Shown: one piece after another, positions 6,458 to 15,105 of the stretch
Numbering within the stretch: position 1 is the stretch's first letter
Layout: every line of letters starts with the position of its first letter
From: CAWDYA01 sp963806495
Lineage (GTDB): Bacteria; Acidobacteriota; Polarisedimenticolia; JACPZX01; DASXTC01
Reading direction: 5' to 3'
Assembly: GCA_963806495.1 (NCBI GenBank)
Contig: CAWDYA010000009.1
Location: 248,001 to 312,000, forward strand
Length of the DNA stretch: 64,000 nucleotides
The notes under the pieces: model-generated
The model's input: the letters and a program-made list of their open reading frames with translations, nothing else
Told to the model about the DNA's origin: nothing
The model's database searches: none
Made by a program: the position numbers and the translations under genes

Positions 6458-7621
6458 ATGGCTCGAACCGCAGCCGGAACGCCACGCCGGATTCTGTTCG
6501 TCGAGGCAGACCCCGTTCTCCGCTCCGCCGTCGCTTCGGCGTTTGGCGAGAGCGGGCTCGATGTCGAGCTGACTCCGGCCGGCTCCGCCGCCGAGGCACT
6601 TGCCGCGCTCGATGAGGCCGGCGCGGAGGTGATGCTCCTGCCCACGCGCCTGCCCGATCTTCCGGCATCGGATCTGCTTCGGGAGGCTCTTGCGCGACAC
6701 CCGCACCTGCGCGTCCTCGTCCTGGCCGATGACGAGAGCGAGACGTCGGCCGTCGCGTATCTGCGCGACGGCGCCGCGGACTATCTGCCGCTTCGAGGCT
6801 GCGCGCTGGCCCGACTGCCTCATCTGTGTCTGAGGATGGCGGAGGAGTCGGCGATGCGGTCCGCCGCGCGCAACGCCCCCACCCTGGTAACGCCGGCCGC
6901 CGATCGGCCCCGGCCCGGGACCGACCGGTTCCTGGCCGCCCTGTCGCACGATCTGCGCGCCCCGCTCGCCGGGCTGGTGGCTCTGCTCGACATGCTCTCG
7001 GCCGGGACCGACGGTCCGCTGACACCAGCGCAGAGCTCGAGGCTCGCGCGGATCCGGTCGACGGTGGATCGACTCGTGGCCATCGCCGGACAGGTCGGGG
7101 ATCTCGCCCTGGTCGAATCGGGCCGGCTCGCCCTCGCCGGCGGCACGGTGGACCTCGGCGGGGTGGCGCTGCTCGCGGCACAGGACACCGAGTCCGGGGC
7201 CCGTGCGCGCGCCGTGGATGTGCAGCTCGGGCTCGAGAGCGGGCTGCCGCCGGTGCGCGGGGACGCCGCGCGGATCCGGCAGATCCTGGTGATCCTGATC
7301 GGCAACGCCCTGCGGCACGCCGGTCCGAGCGCGCTCGTGATCGGCGCGAGCCGCCGCGGCGCGATGGTGGAGGTGACGCTCCGGGGGACGCCCCCCGCCC
7401 GGTCCGGCGGCCCGGACGGGGACGTCGCGGCGCCGGGCGCCAACGGCGGGGTCCCCGCGCTGGATCTTTCTGTGGCGCGCGGCCTGGTCGCACTGCACGG
7501 AGGTCACCTGAGACTGTCGTCCGATCCGGGCGCCGCATGGGAGGCTTCGTTCACGCTGCACGCCGCTTCCGACGACCGCCAACGCGCGGACGCACCCGAG
7601 GAGCTGCGGCCACGGACCTGA
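6458..7621 (+). CDS. Degenerate receiver domain fused to a histidine-kinase-like module
   Basis: A 387-residue protein. Residues 10-125 have the fold pattern of a response-regulator receiver. The acidic pair is E16/D18, but the phospho-acceptor position is Pro62 (LLPTRLPD), the conserved Thr is Ala, and the Lys position is lost. It should not be phosphorylated in the normal way. Residues 155-180 carry a HisKA H-box with His164 (LSHDLRAPLAG). The ATPase half keeps an N-box (ILIGNALRHAG) and the last glycine segment (VARGLVALHGGHLRL), but the DxGxG box is not recognisable. No membrane segment is present. It may be a soluble signalling scaffold. It lies between tRNA-Glu and an MFS transporter gene, 16 bases from the latter. 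Confidence 0.7.
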   Translation: MARTAAGTPRRILFVEADPVLRSAVASAFGESGLDVELTPAGSAAEALAALDEAGAEVMLLPTRLPDLPASDLLREALARHPHLRVLVLADDESETSAVAYLRDGAADYLPLRGCALARLPHLCLRMAEESAMRSAARNAPTLVTPAADRPRPGTDRFLAALSHDLRAPLAGLVALLDMLSAGTDGPLTPAQSSRLARIRSTVDRLVAIAGQVGDLALVESGRLALAGGTVDLGGVALLAAQDTESGARARAVDVQLGLESGLPPVRGDAARIRQILVILIGNALRHAGPSALVIGASRRGAMVEVTLRGTPPARSGGPDGDVAAPGANGGVPALDLSVARGLVALHGGHLRLSSDPGAAWEASFTLHAASDDRQRADAPEELRPRT

Positions 7622-7637
7622 TCGGGACGACCCGACC

Positions 7638-8882
7638 ATGAGGCTCTCCGAGCACGAGCGCCCCACCCGCACACACTACGCCGTGCTGATAATGGCGTGG
7701 GCCGGCTGGCTGTTCGACTTCTATGATCTCGTCCTGTACACCTTCCTGCTGGACCCGATCGGGCGCGACCTAGGATTCGGCCGGGGCGAGCACGCGTGGA
7801 TTCTGTCGCTGTCTCTGGGCGCCACGGCGGTGGGCGGCCTCGTGTTCGGCGCCCTGGCCGACCGGGTCGGACGCAAGACCGTGCTGCAGTGGACGATCCT
7901 CACCTACAGCGCCGGCGTGCTTCTCAGCGGCCTGGCCCCGGGCCTCTGGTCGCTCGCCGCGTTCCGGATCCTGACCGGTCTCGGGGTCGGGGGCGAATGG
8001 GCGACCGGGCACGCCCTGGTCTCGGAGGTGTTCCCCCCGCGGCTGCGCGGCCGGTTCGGGGCCCTGATGCAGACCGGCGCGCCGCTCGGAGTGGGCCTCG
8101 CCGCGATCATCGGCTCGTTCGTCGCGCCGGTCATCGGCTGGCGTGCGACGTTCATCCTCTCCGCGCTGCCGGCCCTGATGGTGACGGTGATCCGGCGGCA
8201 TGTCCCCGAGTCGGATGTCTGGCTCGAGTCGGCCGCACGGGGCCGGGGACCCGGTGACGGCCTCCTCGGCACGCTGCGGGAGCTGCTGGGGCGCAGCATG
8301 CTCTGGCGCACCGTGCGGGCGCTGGTGCTCACCACCTGCAACATGTCCGCCTACTGGTTCACCTTCATCTGGCTTCCCACCTATCTGCGCGACGAGCGGG
8401 GACTCGGCATCGTCAAGTCGGGGCTCTGGGTGCTGGTGATCGTGACGGGCGAGCTGATCGGATACCTGTCGTTCGGCGTGGCCTCCGACCGGTGGGGCCG
8501 CAAGCCGGCCTTCACGCTCTACTCCTGCCTGATGGGGACGGGGCTCCTGGCGATCACGCTGGGATGGAACGTCGTGTCGGCGCAGCCGGCGCTGCTGCTC
8601 GCCTCGATGGCGATCGTCGGGATCGGCACCGGAACATGGTCCAACTTCGGGCCGTTCTTCTCCGAGCTTTTCCCCACGCGGCTGCGCAGCACCGCCATGG
8701 GGACGATCTACAACGCGGCGCGAGGCGTCCAGTTCGCCGCGCCCCTCGCCGTGTCCGCCATCGCGGCATCGTACCGTCTGGCGGGGGGAATATCCGTCGC
8801 GGCAGGCTTCGCTTTCCTGGCGGCCGGGTGGGTATGGACACTGCCCGAGACGCGCGGGCGCGTCATCCGGGCGGACGAGTGA
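7638..8882 (+). CDS. MFS transporter, metabolite:H+ symporter type
   Basis: A 414-residue membrane protein with about 12 hydrophobic segments. The N terminus AGWLFDFYDLVLYTFLLDPI and the loop 2-3 motif GALADRVGRKTVL are typical of the sialate/aromatic acid:H+ symporter branch of the major facilitator superfamily. TGLGVGGEWATGHALVSE (helix 4) and the second-half loop VASDRWGRKPAF support the same branch. Transported substrate cannot be told; carboxylic acids are usual. It follows the kinase-like gene by 16 bases and is probably in the same transcript. Confidence 0.85.
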   Translation: MRLSEHERPTRTHYAVLIMAWAGWLFDFYDLVLYTFLLDPIGRDLGFGRGEHAWILSLSLGATAVGGLVFGALADRVGRKTVLQWTILTYSAGVLLSGLAPGLWSLAAFRILTGLGVGGEWATGHALVSEVFPPRLRGRFGALMQTGAPLGVGLAAIIGSFVAPVIGWRATFILSALPALMVTVIRRHVPESDVWLESAARGRGPGDGLLGTLRELLGRSMLWRTVRALVLTTCNMSAYWFTFIWLPTYLRDERGLGIVKSGLWVLVIVTGELIGYLSFGVASDRWGRKPAFTLYSCLMGTGLLAITLGWNVVSAQPALLLASMAIVGIGTGTWSNFGPFFSELFPTRLRSTAMGTIYNAARGVQFAAPLAVSAIAASYRLAGGISVAAGFAFLAAGWVWTLPETRGRVIRADE

Positions 8883-8949
8883 CGACCTGCAGAAAGTGAT
8901 GGAGTCGGTGCGCGGGAAATTCTATAGTGGCCGGGACACGAGAGGGACG

Positions 8950-9642
8950 ATGAGAAGACTCCTCATGATCACTGCGGCTCTTGCGGCGGCGTTCGCGCTC
9001 GGCGCGCCGGCCGTCCGCGCGGGCGAGACGCCCGCCCTGCGGATGCACGTTGTCGAAAAGGGCCAGACACTCTACTCGATCGCACGGCAGTACGGCGTCC
9101 CGCTCGCCCGGATCGTCTCGCTCAACGGCATCGTCAACCCGTCACGGATCCTCGCCGGCTCACGGCTGATCGTGCCGGGCCCGGCCGGTCTCGCCGGTGA
9201 TGCCTTCCCGTCGCTCCTCTGGCCCACCGAGGGGAGGGTGGTCTCGCGCTACGGACGTCCCCGCCGGACGCATCGCCATCAGGGGATCGACATCGGAGCC
9301 AGCCGGGGCACTCCCATCAGGGCGGTGGCCGACGGCGTCGTCAGCGTGGCCGCGGAGAAGCGGGGCGACTACGGGAGGCTGGTCACCATCCAGCATGACG
9401 ACGGCCTGGTGTCGTATTACGGGCACAACATGAAGAACCTGGTCGCCGTCGGCCAGCACGTCACGGCGGGCACCATCATCGCGCTGGTGGGACATACCGG
9501 CAACGCCTCGGGCGACCATCTGCACTTCGAGCTGCGCTGGAAGGGCGTCCCGATCGACCCGCTGCTGGCCCTCAATCCCCCGGTCACCGCGCGGAACCGC
9601 GCGCGATCCACGCCGGTCGAGGCTCCCTCGGCTCAGCGCTGA
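8950..9642 (+). CDS. LysM domain M23 family metallopeptidase (cell-wall hydrolase type)
   Basis: A 230-residue secreted protein. The start at ATG 8950 follows GAGGGA and gives a signal peptide (MRRLLMITAALAAAFALGAP). A LysM domain (HVVEKGQTLYSIARQYGVPLARI) lies at about 35-78 and binds peptidoglycan. The M23 domain occupies about 95-215 with zinc ligands in HQGIDIG and HLHFEL and the GLVSYYGHN strand. Members cut peptide bridges in peptidoglycan or activate amidases. A TATAGT box lies 18 bases upstream. The 3' end overlaps the convergent queD gene by 10 bases. Confidence 0.88.
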   Translation: MRRLLMITAALAAAFALGAPAVRAGETPALRMHVVEKGQTLYSIARQYGVPLARIVSLNGIVNPSRILAGSRLIVPGPAGLAGDAFPSLLWPTEGRVVSRYGRPRRTHRHQGIDIGASRGTPIRAVADGVVSVAAEKRGDYGRLVTIQHDDGLVSYYGHNMKNLVAVGQHVTAGTIIALVGHTGNASGDHLHFELRWKGVPIDPLLALNPPVTARNRARSTPVEAPSAQR

Positions 9643-10049
9643 GGCGGCTCGCCCCGGTAGGACGCCACCGACGACTCGGTCTCCCAGAGTCTGACCTCGC
9701 GCACCGGGAAACCCCGCCGGCGCGCCTCGTCGTGGATTTCCTTCGCGATCGCCTCGGCCGTCGGATTGACCTTCATCGTGTAGAACGGCTCGCCCATGCC
9801 GGACAGCGCCTCGCAGAGGGGATCGTCCTCCCGCAGCAGCATCCGATGGTCGAGGTTCGCGACGATCCAGGCCTGCATCGCGTCGCCGATCTCGGAGAAG
9901 TCCACGACCATCCCGAGCCGGTCCAGCCGGTCGGCCGCCAGCTCGATCTCCACCCTCCCGTTGTGGCCGTGCGGATGGATGCACTTGCCCTGATACTCGA
10001 GCAGGCGGTGGCCATAGCAGAAGTAGACGGTTTCGGTGACGGTATACAT
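9633..10049 (-). CDS. queD: 6-carboxytetrahydropterin synthase (QueD) family
   Basis: A 138-residue protein of the 6-pyruvoyl-tetrahydropterin synthase family. His14 (YGHRL), His27 and His29 (HGHNG) are the zinc ligands, and Cys23 (GKCIHPHGH) matches the catalytic cysteine of QueD. DHRMLL, PTAEAIA and the final WETESS correspond to the remaining active-site strands. QueD converts dihydroneopterin triphosphate to 6-carboxytetrahydropterin on the queuosine/preQ0 route. No other queuosine gene is in the window. No preQ1-type riboswitch is visible in the short leader. It is divergent from tdh. Confidence 0.85.
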   Translation of the reverse strand: MYTVTETVYFCYGHRLLEYQGKCIHPHGHNGRVEIELAADRLDRLGMVVDFSEIGDAMQAWIVANLDHRMLLREDDPLCEALSGMGEPFYTMKVNPTAEAIAKEIHDEARRRGFPVREVRLWETESSVASYRGEPPQR

Positions 10050-10150
10050 GGCACCGGACGGTAACACAGCCCCGGCGCGGCAGCAACGCGGGTCCCGGTC
10101 GCGCTGCTTGACCCTTTTCGGCCCACGGAAGTAGACTGACTTCAATCCCT

Positions 10151-11188
10151 ATGAGAGCCCTCGTCAAGGAACGGCCCGGCAAAGGTCTCGTCCTCAAGCA
10201 GGTGCCCGAACCCCGCTGCGGACCCCGCGACGTGCTGATCCGCGTGAAGCGGGTCGGGCTGTGCGGGACGGACGCACATATATATGACTGGAATACCTGG
10301 GCGGCGGGCCGGCTCCGCCCTCCCGTCACGATTGGCCACGAGTTCGCCGGCGTGATCGAGAAGGCGGGCTCCGAGGTGACCGGCCACGCCGAAGGCGATC
10401 TCGTCACCGCCGAAGGGCATATCTCGTGCGGGATCTGCCCGCAGTGCCGTACCGGCAACGCCCACATCTGCCGGTACGTGAAGATCATCGGCGTCGACAT
10501 CGACGGGGCGTTCGCCGACCTGATCGCGATGCCGGCCTCCAACATCTGGAAGATCGACCCGGAGATCCCGCTCGACATCGCCGCCATCCACGACCCGCTG
10601 GGCAACGCGTTCCACACGGTGATGTCGGCGGACGTGAGGGGCAGGACGGTGCTCGTCACCGGCTGCGGCCCGATCGGGCTCTTCTGTATCGGCATCGCGA
10701 AGGCATCGGGCGCGAGCCGCATCTTCGCCTCGGAGATCCAGCCGGGCCGGCTCGAGCTGGCGCGGATCATGGGCGCGCATCAGGTGATCAACCCCGCCGA
10801 GGACGATCTCGACACGATCGTGCGCGACCAGACCGAAGGGGCCGGCGCCGACGTGGTGCTCGAGATGTCGGGCCATCCGCGGGCCATCCGCGCCGGAATG
10901 AGGGTCGCGCGCGATGGCGGAGAGATCTGCCTGCTCGGCCTGCCCGACGACGAGGTCCCGATCGACCTGTCGCGCGACCTGATCTTCAAGGGGATCACGG
11001 TGCGCGGAATCATCGGCCGCCGGATGTTCGACACCTGGTACTCGATGCGCTCGTACCTGCGGGCCGGGTTGTTCGACCCCGCCCCGGTCATCACCCACCG
11101 GTTCGGGATCGACGACTTCGAGAAGGCGATGGCCGCCATCCACTCCGGCGCCGGCAAGGTGATCCTGTCCATGGAGAGCGACTCATGA
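10151..11188 (+). CDS. tdh: L-threonine 3-dehydrogenase
   Basis: A 345-residue zinc-dependent medium-chain dehydrogenase. Catalytic zinc residues are Cys38, His63 and Glu64 (GLCGTDAH, IGHEF). Structural zinc cysteines are 93, 96, 99 and 107. The Rossmann segment VLVTGCGPIGLFCIGIAKA follows at about 165. The product oxidises L-threonine to 2-amino-3-ketobutyrate. The next gene, kbl, takes that product, and their ATGA overlap supports coupled translation. A TAGACT box about 15 bases before the start may be the -10 element. Upper half is almost colinear with E. coli Tdh in its key residues. Confidence 0.95.
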   Translation: MRALVKERPGKGLVLKQVPEPRCGPRDVLIRVKRVGLCGTDAHIYDWNTWAAGRLRPPVTIGHEFAGVIEKAGSEVTGHAEGDLVTAEGHISCGICPQCRTGNAHICRYVKIIGVDIDGAFADLIAMPASNIWKIDPEIPLDIAAIHDPLGNAFHTVMSADVRGRTVLVTGCGPIGLFCIGIAKASGASRIFASEIQPGRLELARIMGAHQVINPAEDDLDTIVRDQTEGAGADVVLEMSGHPRAIRAGMRVARDGGEICLLGLPDDEVPIDLSRDLIFKGITVRGIIGRRMFDTWYSMRSYLRAGLFDPAPVITHRFGIDDFEKAMAAIHSGAGKVILSMESDS

Positions 11189-12378
11189 ACAAGCCTTTTG
11201 TCGCGAGGCTCGAGAACGAGCTCGAGGAGTTCCGCAGCCAGGGCGTCTACAAGAAGCTCAACACGCTGAGCAGCCCCCAGGGGCCGTGGGTCGAGATGAA
11301 GGGGCACGGCCGGGTCCTGGTGCTCTCCTCGAACAACTACCTCGGGCTGTCGAACGAGCCGTCCGTCGTCAAGGGCGGCAAGGACACGCTCGATCGGCTC
11401 GGGGCCGGTACGGCGTCGGTGCGGTTCATCTGCGGGACGTTCGACGTGCACCAGGAGCTCGAGACCTCGCTGGCGACGCTGCTCGGGACACAGTCGGCCA
11501 TCACGTATGTCTCCTGCTGGACCGCCAACACCGGCCTCACGCCGACCTTCCTCGGCGAGGAGGATGTCATCATCTCCGACGAGCTGAACCACGCCAGCGT
11601 CATCGACGGCGTGCGCGCCACCCGCTCCGGCCGGAAGGTGTACCGGCACTCCGACATGGCGCACCTCGAGGAGCACCTGAAAGCCTCGCGCGACGCGCGA
11701 CACCGGTTCATCTTCACCGACGGCGTCTTCTCGATGGAGGGGGACCTCGCGAAGCTCCCGGATATCCTGGACCTTGCGGCGAAACACGACGCGATCGTGG
11801 CGGTGGACGACTCGCACGGCACCGGCGTGATGGGAGCCACGGGCCGCGGCACGCCGGAGCACTACGGCCTGCACGGCAAGGTGGACGTCATCACCTCCAC
11901 CCTGGGCAAGGCGCTCGGGGGCGCGGCGGGAGGCTTCACCGCCGGGTCGGCCGCGTTGTGCGACTATCTGACCCAGCGCTCGCGTCCCCAGCTCTTCTCA
12001 AACGCCCTGCCGCCCACGGTCGCCGGCTCGGCGCTCGCCGCAGTGCGGTGTCTCGAGGCGCACCCGGAGAAGGTCCGCACGCTGCACGAGAACACCCGCT
12101 ACTTCCGGGAGAGGATCGCCGAGACGGGCTTCAAGCCGCTCGACGGCCCCACCCCGATCGTGCCGGTCATCCTGGGCGAGACCTCGTTCGCCATCAGGAT
12201 GAGCGCGCGACTGCTCGACGAGAAGGTGTTCGTGACCGGGTTCGGCTACCCGGTGGTCCCGCAGGGGCAGGCGCGGATCCGCTGCCAGGTCTCCGCGGCG
12301 CACACCCGCGACGATCTCGACTTCGCGGTGGCCGCCATGAAGAAGGTCGGCGGCGAGCTGGGCGTCCTCTCGCGCTGA
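11185..12378 (+). CDS. kbl: 2-amino-3-ketobutyrate CoA ligase (glycine C-acetyltransferase)
   Basis: A 397-residue PLP enzyme of the alpha-oxoamine synthase family. It cleaves 2-amino-3-ketobutyrate with CoA into glycine and acetyl-CoA, finishing threonine degradation. The PLP lysine is Lys242 in STLGKALGG. DDSHGTG (208-214) contains the PLP-binding aspartate and histidine. The N terminus LSSNNYLGL and GTASVRFICGT are hallmarks of the Kbl branch. The ATG overlaps the tdh stop (ATGA at 11185-11188). Confidence 0.95.
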   Translation: MNKPFVARLENELEEFRSQGVYKKLNTLSSPQGPWVEMKGHGRVLVLSSNNYLGLSNEPSVVKGGKDTLDRLGAGTASVRFICGTFDVHQELETSLATLLGTQSAITYVSCWTANTGLTPTFLGEEDVIISDELNHASVIDGVRATRSGRKVYRHSDMAHLEEHLKASRDARHRFIFTDGVFSMEGDLAKLPDILDLAAKHDAIVAVDDSHGTGVMGATGRGTPEHYGLHGKVDVITSTLGKALGGAAGGFTAGSAALCDYLTQRSRPQLFSNALPPTVAGSALAAVRCLEAHPEKVRTLHENTRYFRERIAETGFKPLDGPTPIVPVILGETSFAIRMSARLLDEKVFVTGFGYPVVPQGQARIRCQVSAAHTRDDLDFAVAAMKKVGGELGVLSR

Positions 12379-12392
12379 GCCGGCGGGCCCCC

Positions 12393-14429
12393 TCAGAGCA
12401 CCCGGATCGGCAGGATAACGAACGGGATCCCGTCGAACTGCAGCCTCCGCTGCAGCGTGGCCGATGACTGGTTGTGCAGCCAGCGGTGGTAGAACTTCTC
12501 CTCGCGGAAGATCAGCCTTCCGGCGAAGAAGATCGAGTGCGGGAACTCCTCCCGGATCGTCGCGCACAGCCGGCGCATCTCGGGGACCATCACCGTCCCC
12601 ATCGAGTAGCGCGAGTCGGCGTTGAAGCCGAGCGAGCGCGCGTAGCTCACATACCTGTCGAGACTCTGCCGTGTGCTCCGCTCGAGGTTCTTGATCTCCT
12701 GCACTCCCTTGAAGTTGCCGGAGTCTATGACCCCGACCGACACGAAGATGATGTTCTTGAACTGGCCGGGGAACAGCGCGTGCAGCGCGAGGAAGGAGTG
12801 CAGCCCCAGTCCCGAGTAACCGCTCACCAGCATCACCGCGGTGGGCAGGTTCCGGTCCATCACCGCCGGCTCCGGCCTGCCCGCCTCTCCATCCGGCGGG
12901 ATCGGGATCTCCATGAGATCCTCGTCGAGACGCCGCAGCAGCGTCCTGATGTGCCGGTAGTGCCCCCGGATCCAGAAACAGAGCAGAACGAATCCGGAGG
13001 TGATCGCCAGGGTGACCCAGGCGCCCTCCCTGAACTTGAGGGTCGCGGTGATCAGGAGGATGCAGGTGGTGAGCACGAGGCCCACGCCGTTGATCGTGAA
13101 CCCGTAGCCCCAGGGCGCCCCCTGACGCCGTTTCAGCAGCCAGTGGTAGCACATGGCCGTCTGGGACAGGGTGAAGGTCAGGAAGACGTTGATGCTGTAC
13201 ATGACGACCAGCATGTGCACCGACGCCTCGGTATAGTAGAGCATCAGGCCGGCCGCGAGCCCCATCAGGACGATCCCGTTCTTGACCACCAGCCGCTCGC
13301 TGATGTGCGCGAAACGGCGCGGCACCCACGAGTCGAGCGCCATGTTGGAGAGCACGCCGGGGCCGCCGAGAAAACCGGTCTGCGCCGCCGCGAACAGCAG
13401 GGCGGTGGTGGCCACCATGGCGATGTAGAGAATCCACTGCCCGACCGGGACGCCGAGGAGGCTCCAGCCCCCCGCCACGGTCTCGACGAGCACGGCGTTG
13501 AGGGTCTTGCCTTCCTGGTGGGTGACCCCGGTGAGCAGGTAGCAGATCAGGATCCCGCCGGCCACGAACGACAGCGAGGCCGCCATGTACACCATCGTGC
13601 GCTTGCCGGTCTCGACCCGCGGCTCCTTGAGCGAGGCGAGACCGTTGCTGACCGCCTCGATCCCGGTGTAGGTGCCGCCGCCCAGCGCGTAGGCCCGCAT
13701 GAAGACCACGAACAACCCCCAGAAACCCAGCGTCGCAACGCCGGCCCGGGCCTCCCGAACCGCCATCCCCACGTTCGTGGCCAGCTCGCCCACGTTGCCG
13801 AAGACCGCCACCAGGATCACCACGACGTGCGTGACCAGGAAGACGAGGAAGATCGGCATCAGTACCGCCACCGACTCCTTCACTCCCCTCATGTTCATGA
13901 TCATCAGGACGGCCAGGACGAGCATGCAGAACCAGAAGATGAGCCGGCCGTGGTACTGGGGTCCGACGAGGCTGAACACGGCGTCGGCGCCCGAGGCGAT
14001 CGAGATCGCGATGGTGAGGACATAGTCGATCACGAGGGCGCAGCCCGAGATCAGCCCGGCAGAGGGCCCGAGCAGCTTGGTCGCCACCACGTACCCGCCG
14101 CCGCCCGTGGGGAAGTTCTCGATGATCTGCGAGTAGGAGGCCGAGATGATGGCGATGGTGATCGTCATCAGCAGGGCCAGCAGGAGCGCCAGGTGGCGGT
14201 AGTCGCCCAGCGCCATGAACGCTTCCTCGGGCCCGTAGGCGGACGACGACAGTCCGTCCACGCCGAGGCCGATCCACGCCAGGAAGGCCGCAAGGCTCAG
14301 CTTGTGGAAGATCCGTGGGTCGAGTGGGTTCTTCGGAGCTCCCACGAGCATCCGAAAGAGCCGCATCAGCCCTTTTCGCTGCGGCTCCTGCACCTCGGAC
14401 GCGGACAGGGGCTGCCGGGTGGCATTCAT
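12393..14429 (-). CDS. APC-superfamily permease, KimA-like (potassium or amino acid uptake)
   Basis: A 678-residue membrane protein. About 12 transmembrane segments fill residues 40-500. The first is followed by DGLSSSAYGPEE and the third region by ENFPTGGGGYVVA, which closely resembles the KimA potassium importers of the APC superfamily. The last 170 residues are soluble (LPTAVMLVSGYSGLG, IIFVSVGVIDSG, FFAGRLIFREE) and look like the cytosolic dimer domain of that group. KimA is a c-di-AMP-controlled K+/H+ symporter in Bacillus; function here is inferred. I used ATG 14429; a TTG at 14432 is one codon upstream. It converges on kbl. Confidence 0.8.
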   Translation of the reverse strand: MNATRQPLSASEVQEPQRKGLMRLFRMLVGAPKNPLDPRIFHKLSLAAFLAWIGLGVDGLSSSAYGPEEAFMALGDYRHLALLLALLMTITIAIISASYSQIIENFPTGGGGYVVATKLLGPSAGLISGCALVIDYVLTIAISIASGADAVFSLVGPQYHGRLIFWFCMLVLAVLMIMNMRGVKESVAVLMPIFLVFLVTHVVVILVAVFGNVGELATNVGMAVREARAGVATLGFWGLFVVFMRAYALGGGTYTGIEAVSNGLASLKEPRVETGKRTMVYMAASLSFVAGGILICYLLTGVTHQEGKTLNAVLVETVAGGWSLLGVPVGQWILYIAMVATTALLFAAAQTGFLGGPGVLSNMALDSWVPRRFAHISERLVVKNGIVLMGLAAGLMLYYTEASVHMLVVMYSINVFLTFTLSQTAMCYHWLLKRRQGAPWGYGFTINGVGLVLTTCILLITATLKFREGAWVTLAITSGFVLLCFWIRGHYRHIRTLLRRLDEDLMEIPIPPDGEAGRPEPAVMDRNLPTAVMLVSGYSGLGLHSFLALHALFPGQFKNIIFVSVGVIDSGNFKGVQEIKNLERSTRQSLDRYVSYARSLGFNADSRYSMGTVMVPEMRRLCATIREEFPHSIFFAGRLIFREEKFYHRWLHNQSSATLQRRLQFDGIPFVILPIRVL

Positions 14430-14562
14430 CAAGCGCGGATTCTAACATTCCGGCGGGACCGATCAAGGCCTTCGGCACCGGCTTGTATCCGCCGGCCGTG
14501 CCTGCGTAAGCTGTTGATATGAAGTAGCTTACAAGATTTATTGGCCGGAATGGTATGCGACT

Positions 14563-14571
14563 TGCTATAAT
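14563..14571 (+). promoter_or_regulatory. Extended -10 promoter of the HEPN gene
   Basis: TGC directly before a perfect TATAAT (14566-14571). It lies 42 bases before the GTG start at 14614 and in an unusually A/T-rich stretch (14511-14545) for this window. Confidence 0.55.
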
Positions 14572-14613
14572 GCGCCGCCATACGGCCCCCAGAAGGGGGG
14601 CGCGGGAGACGAC

Positions 14614-15087
14614 GTGGCACAGACAGCGACACGGGGCTCATCGCTCACCAACCTGAGGCTCGCCGAGGCGTTCCTCGAGCGGGCGCGCGTCCGTCTCAAG
14701 ACGCTCGACACCCTGCGCGACGAGGCCGACTTCGCGGACGTCATCCGCGAGGCGCGGGACATCACCGAGTTGTGCTTCCGGGGGATGCTGCGGATCTTCG
14801 GCATCGAGGTGTCCCGGTGGCTCGACGTGGGCGAGGTGCTGACCGACAACATCCACCGCCTGCCGCCCGACGTCACGGCCCACAAGGACCGTATCCTCGA
14901 GATCTACCACGATCTCAAGCAGGAGAGGCAGTCCGCGCTTCTCGAGGAGAGTGCGGCCCCCGTCGACAAGCTCATGATCGCCGACGCGGATCGGGCGATC
15001 GCCGAGGCGGAGTGGATCCTGGATCTCGCCCAGGTGACCGTCGACATCGTGGCCCACAGGCGGGTCCCGAGCACCCCCGTCCGGTAA
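14614..15087 (+). CDS. HEPN domain protein
   Basis: A 157-residue helical protein starting at GTG, preceded by GGGAG. Residues 15-75 follow the HEPN pattern (LAEAFLERARVRLKTLDTLRDEADFADVIREARDI). The helical hairpin continues to about 150 (DRAIAEAEWILDLAQVTVDIV). The RNase signature R-x4-6-H of toxin HEPN proteins is not evident, and no MNT nucleotidyltransferase lies beside it. It is therefore not clearly a toxin-antitoxin member. HEPN proteins without that motif often serve as binding or scaffold partners. It has its own promoter, and its 3' end is 18 bases from the convergent xdhC. Confidence 0.65.
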   Translation: MAQTATRGSSLTNLRLAEAFLERARVRLKTLDTLRDEADFADVIREARDITELCFRGMLRIFGIEVSRWLDVGEVLTDNIHRLPPDVTAHKDRILEIYHDLKQERQSALLEESAAPVDKLMIADADRAIAEAEWILDLAQVTVDIVAHRRVPSTPVR

Positions 15088-15105
15088 GGCGCCCCCCGCC
15101 CTCCC

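Noticed and set aside
10050..10110. preQ1 or queuosine-type riboswitch before queD
   Set aside because: The leader between queD and tdh starts is about 100 bases and shared, without the short preQ1 hairpin and A-rich tail.
14614..15087. HEPN-MNT toxin-antitoxin pair
   Set aside because: No nucleotidyltransferase gene lies on either side and the HEPN RNase motif is absent.
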